Assembly (NCBI RefSeq): GCF_036924745.1
Contig: NZ_JAZHSD010000001.1
Location: forward strand, 5,146,001-5,210,000
DNA: 64,000 nt
Source of the DNA: Bradyrhizobium sp. AZCC 1693
GTDB taxonomy: Bacteria; Pseudomonadota; Alphaproteobacteria; Rhizobiales; Xanthobacteraceae
Direction: 5' to 3'
The translations under genes were made by a program, and so were the position numbers. Numbering within the stretch: the stretch's first letter is position 1; every line of letters starts with the position of its first letter. The notes beneath the pieces are model-generated. The model had not been told where the DNA came from, did not search any database, and saw only the letters and a list, made by a program, of their open reading frames with translations. Below, one piece after another: positions 53,301-61,554 of this stretch.

Positions 53301-53378
53301 GATGGTCGCGGCAAGGTGCCACCCGGTGGCTGCGGTTCGGGCCTTCATGCCGTGCAGGTGGTGAAACAGACCGGGCAT
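50271..53378 (-). CDS. Cache-PAS-PAS-GGDEF-EAL cyclic-di-GMP signalling protein
   Basis: 1035 residues, inner membrane. One helix (30-50), a periplasmic Cache-type sensor (about 55-300), a second helix (about 315-335), two PAS domains (about 350-470 and 475-600), GGDEF domain with intact GGDEF (686-690) and EAL domain with intact EAL (814-816; GCEALLRW) plus DDFGTGFSSLSYLKRFP and AEGVET. The inhibitory I-site reads KPGD (Lys for the usual Arg). Both synthase and hydrolase motifs are kept, so the balance depends on regulation. ATG at 53378 (MPGLFHHLHG) has the site aagggag; TTAA-N7-GTAA (53441-53455) lies upstream. Confidence 0.94.
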   Translation of the reverse strand: MPGLFHHLHGMKARTAATGWHLAATIRGPVLWLTLCGSLLVAAIFVGTITMTSEFRERALFNSERELENTVLLLARHFDQQFEDSDTLADDVISRLQISGIASEKEFRKHAASSEAREILRSKAGVLSYLGDISIFDSNGDMINWSRPLPAPRLNIAERAYFKSFKFDSRSPSVQTESVRSYLTGDLNSVIAHRLRGEDGVFLGVMTRRINPVNYEKFFASVALGTGAAISMFHADGTLLARYPRVDELIGQNFAKAPLLQRVRERGTRQTLRVQSPIDQTERLGSAAPLGHYSGIVVATNTVTAALADWHEQTRFLVIAATLAAAVIALILFLIIRQITRQSRDAQRRLEAERGRLDTALNNMIQGLATFDASARLVTFNQRYIDMHNLSADVVKPGCHLRDLMQHRKDCGSFDGDVDEFCNSVVRNIGREKASHSIIQCADGRTLLTVRKPLADGGWVATMEDITERRNLEQERDRNYAFLSQIIDHIPSQITVKDVHDGRYLLVNRVAEAQFGISRDLIIGKTTSDIFPEAAADIIAADEEKTLQSPDGLFKDEHIWETQGMGPRYLTSRRLGIRNAAGQARYIINVVDDVTERRLANEKIAHLAHYDALTDLPNRVLFREQIERELRKAVRGQQFALLYIDIDEFKGINDSLGHHVGDELLKAVATSLKDCIKPGDLIARLGGDEFAVIQTSISGRADVEEFVTRIYEAIRQPYQCLGHHLSTDASIGIALAPEDGTELDQLIKHADLAMYAAKAEGRRVHRFFEPAMDARAKARLTMEQDLRQALADGAFEIHYQPLLDLASGEVTGCEALLRWRHPERGMISPAEFIPVAEDTGLINELGDWVMQTACTEAAGWPPRVRLAVNVSPVQLKSPTLALRITGALAASGLPPDRLEIEITEAVLIHDDESALEILHQLRGIGVRIALDDFGTGFSSLSYLKRFPFDKIKIDRCFVSDIEVDGSAAIVQAVVNIAAARNMTTTAEGVETEQQREMLRQLGCTQMQGYLFSAPKPAAEARRLLGARLEAATAVA

Positions 53379-53440
53379 TCTCCCTTCTCCCGGGAACATG
53401 CATACGATGGGCGGATGCCATAAGCCGTTAGGAAATCCGG

Positions 53441-53455
53441 TTACCTAAGGCTTAA
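53441..53455 (-). promoter_or_regulatory. CtrA-like site upstream of the GGDEF-EAL gene
   Basis: ttacctaaggcttaa, read on the minus strand as TTAA-N7-GTAA, one mismatch from the CtrA consensus TTAA-N7-TTAA. It lies 63 bp before the start codon at 53378. One-mismatch sites are expected a few times by chance in 64 kb of this composition. Confidence 0.35.
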
Positions 53456-53558
53456 TCGGATGTCCTTTCGGGGGCGCGATCGCGGGCAGAAGCGGTATTC
53501 CACCGCATCTGCCGGTCGGTGGAGATGAAGCGCCTGTTCGCGGCAAGCTTCCGATCCT

Positions 53559-55334
53559 TCAGCGGCGATAGCCGCCGGCGCGCGAATAGGTGGGGCGGTT
53601 TTCCTGTGCCGGCCGGCTCGCGAGGCCGGCGCGCGCCTCGCTGGCGCGCGGGGTTGCCAGCTTGAGGTCTTCCAGGAAAGTCGGCCTCGAGAAGTAAAAG
53701 CCCTGGGCGTAGCGGATCTTGGTCGCGGCCTGCAGATAGGCCAGTTCCTCGAAGCTTTCGAGCCCTTCGGCGATCACGGTCATGCCGAGCGCTTCGCTTA
53801 AGGATTCGATCGCCCGCAAGATGCCCTGGCTGCGCGGACGCTTATGGATGTCGGTGATGAAGGAGCGGTCGATCTTGATTTCGTCGGCGGTAATGTCGGC
53901 CAGCGCCGACAGCGACGAATAGCCGATGCCGAAATCGTCGATCGAGATCTTGACGCCGAGGTTGCGGAAGATCGGCAGGATCTCGTCCTGAAAATGCGTC
54001 TTGGTGACGAAGGCGTCTTCCGTCACCTCGATCATGAAGCGCGTTGGAAATCCGGTGGCCTCGAGCGCCTCTGCGAACGGCCGCATGAATTCGGGATTGC
54101 CGGCCTGCTTGGCTGCGACGTTCATGCTGATCGTGGTGTTGGGACCGAAGGTCTCGTTGATCAGGTCGATCGACTTGACGATCTCCGCCAGCACCAGGTG
54201 GGTCAGTTCGTCGATCAGGCCCAGTTCGGTGGCAAGGTTGATGAAGGTGCTGGGGGCCTGAATCACGCCCTCGTCGTCGCGCAGGCGCACCAGCGCCTCG
54301 ACGCCCATGACCTCCTGGGTGCGGATATCGACCTTGGGCTGGAAGGCGCAGCAAAAGCGCTTTTCCAGGATCGAGAGCCGCAGCGATTGCTCGATCTTCA
54401 TCCGCGCCAGCGCTTCGCGCTCCATGCTGGCATCGAAGAACGCCGCGGCGCCCTTGCTGCCGTTCTTGACGCGGTACATCGCGATGTCGGCGTTCTGGCG
54501 CAGCACCTCATAGCTCCGCCCGTGCTCGGGATAGAGGCTGACGCCGATCGAGGTCGAGGCGAAGATCTCGGACTGGTCGATGAAGAACGGCGCCTTCAGC
54601 CGCTGCAGGATGAAGTGGATGTACTCTTCGACCTCGGCGTCGCTCTGGATCGGGTTGAGCAGCAGCACGAACTCGTCGCCGCTGATCCGCGACAGGATGT
54701 CGGAATCGCGCAGGTCCAGACCCAGCCGCTTGGCCATCTCGACCAGCAGCGCGTCGCCGACCGCGTGTCCGTAGTAGTCGTTGATGTGCTTGAAATTGTC
54801 GACGTCGAGAAACGCCAGCGCGAAACGGCCCTGTCCGTTGTCGTACTTGAGGAGACTGTTGACGCGATGCTCGATGACGCGCCGCGTCGGCAGGCCTGTC
54901 AGTTCGTCGTAATAGGCGGAGCGGAACAGGTGATCCTCGAACGCCTTCTGTTCGCTGATGTCGGTGGAGCTCGAGATCAGCAAATTGCGCCCGGCGACCC
55001 GGACCGGCCGATGCGAGGTGAGAACCACCTGCTTGGCCGAACCGCCGGCGATGGCTTCTTCCAGCACGGCCGGGCGGCCGGCGCGCAGCAATTCGAGACA
55101 GGTTTCGCGGCGATCGCTCACTTGCGAGGCTGACGGCGCCGCGGCGGCCGCCTCCAGCAGGGCAGCCGCGGCATCGTTGATCAGCACGAACTCGCCGTGC
55201 TCGTCCTGAACCGTCACGCCGGCCGGAAGCAACCTGAAGACATCCCGCAGGATGTTCAATTCGGATTCAAATATGCTTTCATCGCTGGCCTGCGTCGCGG
55301 CCGTCTGAAAGTCGTGCTTATTGGAACTATGCAT
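53559..55334 (-). CDS. PAS-GGDEF-EAL cyclic-di-GMP protein (soluble)
   Basis: 591 residues, no membrane helix. N-terminal PAS-like region (about 25-130, LLPAGVTVQDEHGEFVLINDAAAALL), GGDEF domain with variant SGDEF (218-222) and a readable I-site RDSD (209-212), EAL domain with EAL at 346-348 and the metal/catalytic stretch IDDFGIGYSSLSALADITADEIKIDRSFITD and IAEGLES. Expected mainly phosphodiesterase, with the GGDEF part GTP-sensing or weakly active. Divides from the larger homologue by 180 bp; probably separate units. The last 40 residues are basic and disordered. Confidence 0.93.
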   Translation of the reverse strand: MHSSNKHDFQTAATQASDESIFESELNILRDVFRLLPAGVTVQDEHGEFVLINDAAAALLEAAAAAPSASQVSDRRETCLELLRAGRPAVLEEAIAGGSAKQVVLTSHRPVRVAGRNLLISSSTDISEQKAFEDHLFRSAYYDELTGLPTRRVIEHRVNSLLKYDNGQGRFALAFLDVDNFKHINDYYGHAVGDALLVEMAKRLGLDLRDSDILSRISGDEFVLLLNPIQSDAEVEEYIHFILQRLKAPFFIDQSEIFASTSIGVSLYPEHGRSYEVLRQNADIAMYRVKNGSKGAAAFFDASMEREALARMKIEQSLRLSILEKRFCCAFQPKVDIRTQEVMGVEALVRLRDDEGVIQAPSTFINLATELGLIDELTHLVLAEIVKSIDLINETFGPNTTISMNVAAKQAGNPEFMRPFAEALEATGFPTRFMIEVTEDAFVTKTHFQDEILPIFRNLGVKISIDDFGIGYSSLSALADITADEIKIDRSFITDIHKRPRSQGILRAIESLSEALGMTVIAEGLESFEELAYLQAATKIRYAQGFYFSRPTFLEDLKLATPRASEARAGLASRPAQENRPTYSRAGGYRR

Positions 55335-55553
55335 GCCACGGAGCTTGGCAAAGTCCCTTGTAGTATTGGTTAAGCGGAACTGCGAAAAACCGGGACAACC
55401 GTAGAAGTCGGTGATTTCCAGCGGCGCCGGGCGTGATCGTCATTAACAGAATGTCAACGCCGAAGCAGAGGGCCGCTTGCGGGGTGAATGTCGCCTCACG
55501 CGCTTTTGCCGGTGCGACGGAGATTTTGCGTCGGGACTTCGCGGGGAAGTGCT

Positions 55554-56528
55554 CTAATTCGCGGGAAGCCGGCATTGCATCGTGCAATGCACGCCGGTCT
55601 TGAGGTAGCGGATCTCCGTCTTGCCGTCGAACGCGCGAAGCGCCGATTGCAACAGCTTGGTGCCGAAGCCCGCCGGGCCGACGTTGTCGACCACGGGACC
55701 TTCCGTTTCATCCCAGGTGATGTTGAGGCGATTCTCCGACACCGACCACGACACCTGCAACAGTCCGCGGGCCGAAGAAAACGCGCCGTACTTGCCCGCA
55801 TTGGTGGCCAGCTCATGAAAGATCAGCGCCAGGCTGACCGCCAGCTTGGCCGGCAGGAACAGTGGATCGCCGTTCAGATTGAACCGGACATGGCCGTACG
55901 GTCCGAGTTCGGAGTGCAGCATATCCTTGATGTCGCAGCCGCGGCCGTCCAGCCGCGCGATCAAATCGTCGGTCGCCGACAGCGCGCGGAGGCGGCTATC
56001 GATGCTGCCCCAGATCTGCGGCTGGTTCTGCAGCACCTGATGCAGCACGGCGTGGATGGTCGACGTCTTGTTCTTGAGCCGGTGCTGCAATTCCTCGACC
56101 AGGAGCTTGCGGTATTCCTCTTCCTTGATCAGGCGTTTCGCATCTTCGCGCTGTTGCGCCATGATCGTCCGGTAATGCTCGACGCCCCAGATGGCGAAGC
56201 CGCAAACCGCCCAGAACATCAGCAGCAGCGCAAACCGCGCGGAATCGGCAATGGCACCACTGAAATTGACGGTAGCGCCGAGCGCGCCTCCCGCGATTGC
56301 CGTCGCGATCCCGATCCGGGCGCCGCCGACGGCAGCGGCCAGAAACACGGCCGGGAAATACGGCGTGAAGAATACGTCAGTGCGGATCTGGGCAATCCCC
56401 CACCGGGCAATTGTCGACAGGACGAGACAGCCGCCTGCGAAGGCCGTGCTGAAAAGCAGCGAAGGCTGGGAAATTCCCTGCCAGCCGCGCCGGAACTCGT
56501 CGATCAATTTCTTCATCGGAATTGTCAC
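55554..56528 (-). CDS. HWE-family sensor histidine kinase
   Basis: 324 residues. N-terminal membrane part with about four hydrophobic segments (ISQPSLLFSTAFAGGCLVLSTIA, PYFPAVFLAAAVGGARIGIATAIAGG, FALLLMFWAVCGFAIWG), similar to the DUF4118 sensor. The HWE kinase core has H149 in EELQHRLKNKTSTIHAV, N243 in FHELATNAGKYGAFS and the WxE motif at W272-E274. Kinases of this family often act in the alphaproteobacterial general stress response or light sensing. No response regulator gene is adjacent. Start ATG at 56528. Confidence 0.92.
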   Translation of the reverse strand: MTIPMKKLIDEFRRGWQGISQPSLLFSTAFAGGCLVLSTIARWGIAQIRTDVFFTPYFPAVFLAAAVGGARIGIATAIAGGALGATVNFSGAIADSARFALLLMFWAVCGFAIWGVEHYRTIMAQQREDAKRLIKEEEYRKLLVEELQHRLKNKTSTIHAVLHQVLQNQPQIWGSIDSRLRALSATDDLIARLDGRGCDIKDMLHSELGPYGHVRFNLNGDPLFLPAKLAVSLALIFHELATNAGKYGAFSSARGLLQVSWSVSENRLNITWDETEGPVVDNVGPAGFGTKLLQSALRAFDGKTEIRYLKTGVHCTMQCRLPAN

Positions 56529-56705
56529 TTCACGTGATCAGCGAATCCAAAATATGGCCGAACCTGAAGGAATCCCGGGATTTCACCGTGAACGTTGGCA
56601 GGTCAGCCGGGATCGGCGGGCAGAGTACGATGGAACAAGCCCGCTTGCGTTGTTCCCGGCGGCCGGGAATATTGGATCCAACTGAGATCAACAGGAGGTA
56701 ACGCG

Positions 56706-57545
56706 ATGGGACGGCTGGACGGCAAGGTCGCGGTTATTACCGGCGCGACAAGCGGTATCGGACTGCATACCGCGGAGATCTTCGTCGCCGAAGGCGCGAA
56801 GATCGTGATTGCCGGGCGGCGCGCGCCGGAAGGCGAGGCGCTGGCCAAAAAGCTCGGCGCCAACTGCATTTTCCGCCAGACCGACGTCACGGTGGAAGAG
56901 CAGATGAAGGCGCTGATCGCCCTTTCGGTGGAGAAGTTCGGCCGCATCGATTGCCTGTTCAACAATGCCGGCGGTCCGGCGCAGACCGGCGGCATCGAAG
57001 GCCTCGAGGTCGAGCGCTTCGACGCGGCGCTGGCGACGCTGGTTCGCAGTGTCATGCTCGGCATGAAACATGCTGCGCCCTATATGCGCAAACAGGGCTC
57101 CGGCAGCATCATCAACAATGGCAGCATCGCCGGCCGCCTGGCCGGCTTTTCGTCGTCGATGGTCTATAGTGCGGCGAAGGCCGCCGTCATCCATCTCACC
57201 AAATGCGTCGCGATGGAGCTCGGCGAAGCCAACATCCGCGTGAACTCGATCTCCCCCGGCGCGATCGCGACGGGCATTATCGGCAAGGCGCTGGGCCTGC
57301 CGGTGGAGGCTGCCGAAAAGACCTCCTCAGTCATGCGCGAGATCTACAAATCGGTCCAGCCCATACCGCGCGCCGGCCTGTCTGAGGATATCGCGCATGC
57401 CGCGGTGTTTCTGGCGAGCGACGAATCCTCCTTCATCAACGGCCACGACCTGGTGGTCGATGGCGCCATGACCGGCGGCCGCAACTGGAGCCAGCAGCAG
57501 CAGAGCTATGTCGCGCTGAAGAAGGCGTTCGATCAGGGCGCGTAG
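56706..57545 (+). CDS. Short-chain dehydrogenase/reductase
   Basis: 279 residues, classical SDR. Cofactor motif TGATSGIG (12-19), NNAG (86-89), catalytic S140, Y154 and K158 (YSAAK), and the C-terminal PRAGLSEDIAHAAVFLASDESSFINGHDLVVDGAM. Acidic/Arg pattern after beta-2 (AGRRAPEG) suggests NADP(H) or NAD(H), not decidable by eye. Oxidises or reduces a hydroxyl/keto compound of unknown identity. ATG at 56706 with a very strong caggaggt ribosome site. Confidence 0.94.
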   Translation: MGRLDGKVAVITGATSGIGLHTAEIFVAEGAKIVIAGRRAPEGEALAKKLGANCIFRQTDVTVEEQMKALIALSVEKFGRIDCLFNNAGGPAQTGGIEGLEVERFDAALATLVRSVMLGMKHAAPYMRKQGSGSIINNGSIAGRLAGFSSSMVYSAAKAAVIHLTKCVAMELGEANIRVNSISPGAIATGIIGKALGLPVEAAEKTSSVMREIYKSVQPIPRAGLSEDIAHAAVFLASDESSFINGHDLVVDGAMTGGRNWSQQQQSYVALKKAFDQGA

Positions 57546-57554
57546 TAGGCGGTT

Positions 57555-57680
57555 CGTCATTCCGGGGCGATGCGGAGCATCGAACTACGGTGCGCAATTG
57601 CGCACCTGAGAATCTCGAGATTCCCCGATGCGCAATTGCGCATCTGAGGTCTGGTGCTAGCGCACCATCCCGGAATGACG
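57555..57680. repeat. Palindromic repeat, CGTCATTCCGGG family, copy 3
   Basis: 126 bp, same length and order as 7193-7318. Stems gatgcggagcatc, ggtgcgcaattgcgcacc (57589-57606), gatgcgcaattgcgcatc (57627-57644) and ggtgctagcgcacc. Several stem pairs differ from copy 1 on both strands. Confidence 0.92.
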
Positions 57681-57712
57681 GATGTAAGAAGCAGCCCTTG
57701 GGAGAGACGCAA

Positions 57713-58213
57713 ATGTCTGCAACATTCCGCCTGTCACCGATATCAGAAGGCCGTCCGTTCTACCTCGCCGTCATCGCCGGCCTCGCCTGCGCCTTCGTCA
57801 TCGGCAAGGCGCTGCCATCGACCGTGGATGCGATCTCGGCAGTCATCGAGCCGCTATGCATGAGCAGCGATCCGGCCGGCTCGACACAGGACGTCGTCGA
57901 GCCGATCTCATCGCACGCGTTGCCGAACGTGCCGGGCAAGCGCGTGACGATCGTGCGCGTGTTCTATGGCCCCGGCGGGTTCACGCCTGCGCACCGGCAC
58001 GCCGGTTCGGTCACCGCCTATGTCACCAAGGGCGAGATCCGCTCGCAATTGGCGGGCGGTCCGGTCGAGACATTTGGGGTCGGTCAGTCGTTCTTCGAGC
58101 CTCCGGGCGCCGTGCATCTGGTCTCGGCCAATGCCAGCATGACCGAGCCCGCCGAATTGATCGCGGTGTTCGTCGCCGACGAGGGCGCGCAACTCACGAC
58201 GCTGGTGAAGTGA
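57713..58213 (+). CDS. Cupin-domain protein with N-terminal membrane anchor
   Basis: 166 residues. A hydrophobic helix (FYLAVIAGLACAFVIGKALP, about 16-35) anchors a cupin domain: VRVFYGPGGFTPAHRHAGSVTAYVTKGEIRSQLAGGPVETFGVGQSFFEPPGAVHLVSANAS, with histidines of the HRH motif plus H in GAVHLVS forming a probable metal site. Function unknown; similar proteins are small periplasmic or membrane-tethered cupins. ATG at 57713 has ggagaga upstream. It lies just behind a palindromic repeat. Confidence 0.88.
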   Translation: MSATFRLSPISEGRPFYLAVIAGLACAFVIGKALPSTVDAISAVIEPLCMSSDPAGSTQDVVEPISSHALPNVPGKRVTIVRVFYGPGGFTPAHRHAGSVTAYVTKGEIRSQLAGGPVETFGVGQSFFEPPGAVHLVSANASMTEPAELIAVFVADEGAQLTTLVK

Positions 58214-58229
58214 ATGTTGCGCTAAATCG

Positions 58230-58312
58230 TAGGGTGGGCAAAGCGAAGCGTGCCCACCATCTCTCGATACCACGTATGTGAATGGTGGGCACGCTGCGCT
58301 TTGCCCACCCTA
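58230..58312. repeat. Palindromic repeat, TAGGGTGGGCAAAG family, copy 3
   Basis: Ends tagggtgggcaaag and ctttgcccacccta with arms gaagcgtgcccaccat/atggtgggcacgctgc. Lies between two convergent genes. Confidence 0.9.
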
Positions 58313-58323
58313 CACACCAGGTC

Positions 58324-59676
58324 TCACACCGCCTTCAACACCACGCGCAAGCCATCCCGCGGTTTCGGGATCGGCCACATCTGCCAGTCCGCTTTGTAGC
58401 CGGGCTCCAGCGACACTTCGAGGTTCTGCAGGAAATGCCGCGCAAAACACTTCGCCTGCATGTAGGCGAAGTGCAGGCCAAGGCACATATGCGCGCCGCC
58501 GCCATACGGCACCCAGGCGAAGCGGTGGCGGTTGCGCAGCGCGTCGTCCGAGAAGCGCATCGGGTCGAACTTATCCGGCTCAGACCAGATCTCCGGCATA
58601 TGGTGCGTGAACAGCGGGTTGACGCCGACCAGCGTGCCGGCGGGAAGGTCATACCCCCTGAACGAAAAGTCGCGCACCGCGCGGCGCGGCATCGACGGCA
58701 CCGGCGGCTTCAGTCGCAGCGCTTCCTTGAACGCCATTTCCGATAGCGGCATCTTTTCGAGATTGTCGATGCTGGAGGGATCGTTGGCCTCGATGCCGAG
58801 GCCTTTGACTTCCTCGCGCAACTGCTGCTGCCATTCGGGGTGGGCGGCAAGCTCGCCGACAAAGGAGGTCAGCGACGATGTCAGCGTGTCATGCGCCGCC
58901 ATCATCAGAAAACTCATGTGGTCGATGATGTCCTGGGTTGACAGCAGCGCGCCGTCCTCGTGCGTCGCCTGGCACAGTTGCGAGAACAGGTCATTGCCGC
59001 CGCCCCGCGCGCGGCGGATCGGAATCTGCTCGGCGAAGTAGGCAACAATCCGCTTGCGGCCCGCAACGCCGCGGCCCATCTGCGTGAACGGCAGCGGCCG
59101 CCGGATCGGCGCCACGGCTGCGGCCACCATGTCGATGAATGCGCGGGTGATCTCGTCGACCTCAGGCCCGATCTCGGCGCCGAGGAACGACGTCGCCGCC
59201 AGATCGAGCGTGAGCTGCTTCATCGCCGGATACACCAGCATCTCGCCCGGCCGCGCCTTCCACTGCTTGACCCGCGCGGCAATGCCGCGGTCGAGATCGA
59301 CGAGGTAGGACTTCATCGGCCCCGACTTGAACGCGACCGACAGCGCGCGGCGGTGCAGGCGGTGCTCTTCAAAATCCAGCAGCATCAGCCCGCGCGGAAA
59401 CAACAGGCCCAGGATCGGTCCCCAGCCATGGGTGGAGGAGAACAGGCGCGCCTGGTCGAACAGCACGAGCTCGTTGGCCTCGGGCCCGAGCATCGTCACG
59501 CTGGTCTCGCCGAACAGATGGGTGCGGTAGATCAGACCGTATTTGGCGGCTGACTTCTCAATCTGTCCTTTGGGGTCTGCCAGCACCGCCAGCGTGTTGC
59601 CGATGAACGGCCAGCCCTCGTTACCGGGAATGTGCCGTAACGCCTTGGGGTTCGGCGGCACCGGGATATTCGACAT
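58324..59676 (-). CDS. Cytochrome P450
   Basis: 450 residues. Heme ligand C398 in WVPYGGGAHMCLG, ExxR at E318-R321 (KEALR), PERF-like DPMRF, and the oxygen-activating I-helix MMAAHDTLTS (A261-H262-D263-T264). The usual A-G-x-D/E-T reads A-A-H-D-T, as in the CYP51/CYP120-like sterol and retinoid branch. No membrane anchor. No ferredoxin or reductase gene adjoins, so electrons come from elsewhere. ATG at 59676 (MSNIPVPPNPKALRHIPG). Substrate unknown, hydrophobic by analogy. Confidence 0.93.
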   Translation of the reverse strand: MSNIPVPPNPKALRHIPGNEGWPFIGNTLAVLADPKGQIEKSAAKYGLIYRTHLFGETSVTMLGPEANELVLFDQARLFSSTHGWGPILGLLFPRGLMLLDFEEHRLHRRALSVAFKSGPMKSYLVDLDRGIAARVKQWKARPGEMLVYPAMKQLTLDLAATSFLGAEIGPEVDEITRAFIDMVAAAVAPIRRPLPFTQMGRGVAGRKRIVAYFAEQIPIRRARGGGNDLFSQLCQATHEDGALLSTQDIIDHMSFLMMAAHDTLTSSLTSFVGELAAHPEWQQQLREEVKGLGIEANDPSSIDNLEKMPLSEMAFKEALRLKPPVPSMPRRAVRDFSFRGYDLPAGTLVGVNPLFTHHMPEIWSEPDKFDPMRFSDDALRNRHRFAWVPYGGGAHMCLGLHFAYMQAKCFARHFLQNLEVSLEPGYKADWQMWPIPKPRDGLRVVLKAV

Positions 59677-59915
59677 GGCAATTGCTCCGGTTGAGCTTCT
59701 AAAATCGCAAATATGATCCAACGTGTTGGTGGCTTTGTCGCGGCCTTAAATATTGGCGCGCGCCGGTGACGCACCTAGTTAAATACCCGTTTGTTTCGTC
59801 GCCACAAGTGCGATGGCTCACAATGCCGCAATCCATTCGCAGCGCAGGAAATCATGCAGGAGTATTACAGGAAGTAGGGCGCTTTGGCGCAATAATCGGG
59901 CAAGCCCGCAAGCCC

Positions 59916-60001
59916 CGTCATTGCGAGGGGCGTAAGCGACGAAGCAATCCATGCCTCCGCGTGCCGCGCGATGGATTGCTTCGCTGACGCTCGCAATGAC
60001 G
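59916..60001. repeat. Palindromic repeat, CGTCATTGCGAG family
   Basis: Ends cgtcattgcgag and ctcgcaatgacg with inner arms cgaagcaatccat/atggattgcttcg. Common rhizobial intergenic element in the P450 upstream gap. Confidence 0.9.
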
Positions 60002-60033
60002 GTGACAGGCCTCGTCGCCCTAACGCTTACCCA

Positions 60034-61275
60034 TCACGCCTTGCGCTTGGCCGCCTCCTTCTGCAGGTCCGGCGCGTTGATGGTCGGGATCGCGACGCGG
60101 CCGGGCCCGGTGTGCTGCAAGGCGGCGGCGGCCTTTTCGTTCTCCATGATTTTCGCCATCACGGCCTGGCCCGCGCGCTCGAACACCGCGCGGTTCTCGA
60201 CCAGGAATTTCTGCGAATCGCGCAATCCCTTGACGTAGCCGTTGATTTCGGGGATCACGTAGCGTGCGACCATGTCCCAGCTGCGGCGGGTATTTTCCGG
60301 GTTGGCCCAGTCGTGCACGAAGCCGATGATGGTGCCGACGCCGCCCGAGACGTGCATCAGGTTCTTGATGGTTTTGACGAGATCATCCGGCGTGCCGATG
60401 GTGGACGCGGCGTTTTCGCCGCCCGCGGTTTTCTCGATCGCATCCTCGGGCGAGGTGAACGGCTCCAGCCCCGGCCGCTGCAGCGTGCGGACGTTATATT
60501 CGTTGTGCCAGCGCATCAGGCCCGGGCCGGCCTCGCGCTGCGCCTGTTCGCGGTTCTCGGCGATGTGCCAGGAAAGCAGCACGCGCCAGTCGGAGCGGCT
60601 CACCGTGGTGCCGGCCTTCTTCGCGGCGTCTTCGGCGAAGCCCCATTGCGTCGGCAGCGCCATCAGGCCCTGCGTCGACATCGAGCCGAGCGAGATGATG
60701 CCGATGCCGTATTTGCCGGCAAGCGTCATGCCCGATGGCGAGATCTGCGAGGCCACCACAAACGGCATGTCTTCCTGCAGCGGCAATAGCTGCAGCGCGG
60801 CGTCGTTCATGGTGAACCAGTCGCTCTTGGCGGTGACGCGCTCACCCTTGAACAGACGGCGGATGATCGCGATCGCTTCATCCTGACGGTCGCGCTGCGT
60901 CATCGGGTCGATGCCGAGCGTGTGCGCGTCGGAGGCAAGCGCCCCCGGTCCGGAGCCGAAGATGGCGCGTCCGCCGGTCATCCAGTCGAGCTGCACCATG
61001 CGCTGGGCTACGTTGTAGGGGTGGTGATAGGGCAGCGAGATCACGCCGGTGCCGAGCTTGATGCGCTTGGTGCGCTCGCCCGCGGCCGCCAAAAACATTT
61101 CCGGCGAGGCGATCATTTCCCAGCCCGAGGAATGGTGCTCGCCGCACCAGAATTCGTCGAAACCGAGCGCGTCGATCTGCTCGACGAAATCGAGGTCGCG
61201 GCGGAATTGCAGCAGCGGATTCTCGCCGATCGGATGATGCGGGGCGAGAAAGGCTCCGAACTTCAGGCGTGCCAT
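60034..61275 (-). CDS. LLM-class flavin-dependent oxidoreductase (limonene monooxygenase-like)
   Basis: 413 residues of the luciferase-like family, second LLM protein of the window. MARLKFGAFLAPHHPIGENPLLQFRRDLDFVEQIDALGFDEFWCGEHHSSGWEMIASPEMFLAAAGERTKRIKLGTGVISLPYHHPYNVAQRMVQLDWMTGGR matches the limonene 1,2-monooxygenase / alkanal type, and LGTGVIS with GSGPGALASDAHTLGID is typical. A reduced flavin donor is required from elsewhere. Start ATG at 61275 with ggagaga before it. Substrate unknown. Confidence 0.93.
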   Translation of the reverse strand: MARLKFGAFLAPHHPIGENPLLQFRRDLDFVEQIDALGFDEFWCGEHHSSGWEMIASPEMFLAAAGERTKRIKLGTGVISLPYHHPYNVAQRMVQLDWMTGGRAIFGSGPGALASDAHTLGIDPMTQRDRQDEAIAIIRRLFKGERVTAKSDWFTMNDAALQLLPLQEDMPFVVASQISPSGMTLAGKYGIGIISLGSMSTQGLMALPTQWGFAEDAAKKAGTTVSRSDWRVLLSWHIAENREQAQREAGPGLMRWHNEYNVRTLQRPGLEPFTSPEDAIEKTAGGENAASTIGTPDDLVKTIKNLMHVSGGVGTIIGFVHDWANPENTRRSWDMVARYVIPEINGYVKGLRDSQKFLVENRAVFERAGQAVMAKIMENEKAAAALQHTGPGRVAIPTINAPDLQKEAAKRKA

Positions 61276-61554
61276 GGGGTTTTCTCTCCGGATTCTTGTT
61301 CTTTTGCTCAGGTCCCAAGCTACGGGGTGAGCCGGAGCAAGGCAATCCTTGCACCCCGCGGCCAGCGCATGGTTGTCGCGCAGAGTCCACCGACTTGCCG
61401 TCGCCCGGAATTCCGCACTGGGGCGGAATGGATGCCGCAGGCCGACTTCCGGCCAAGGCCGGGCAGGAAAGATCGCTTACCTCCGGAGTAATCGCCGACA
61501 TGACCAAATCCTGAAACCATCCGATGCAGGAGATCCCGAACGAGGTCCGTTCCC

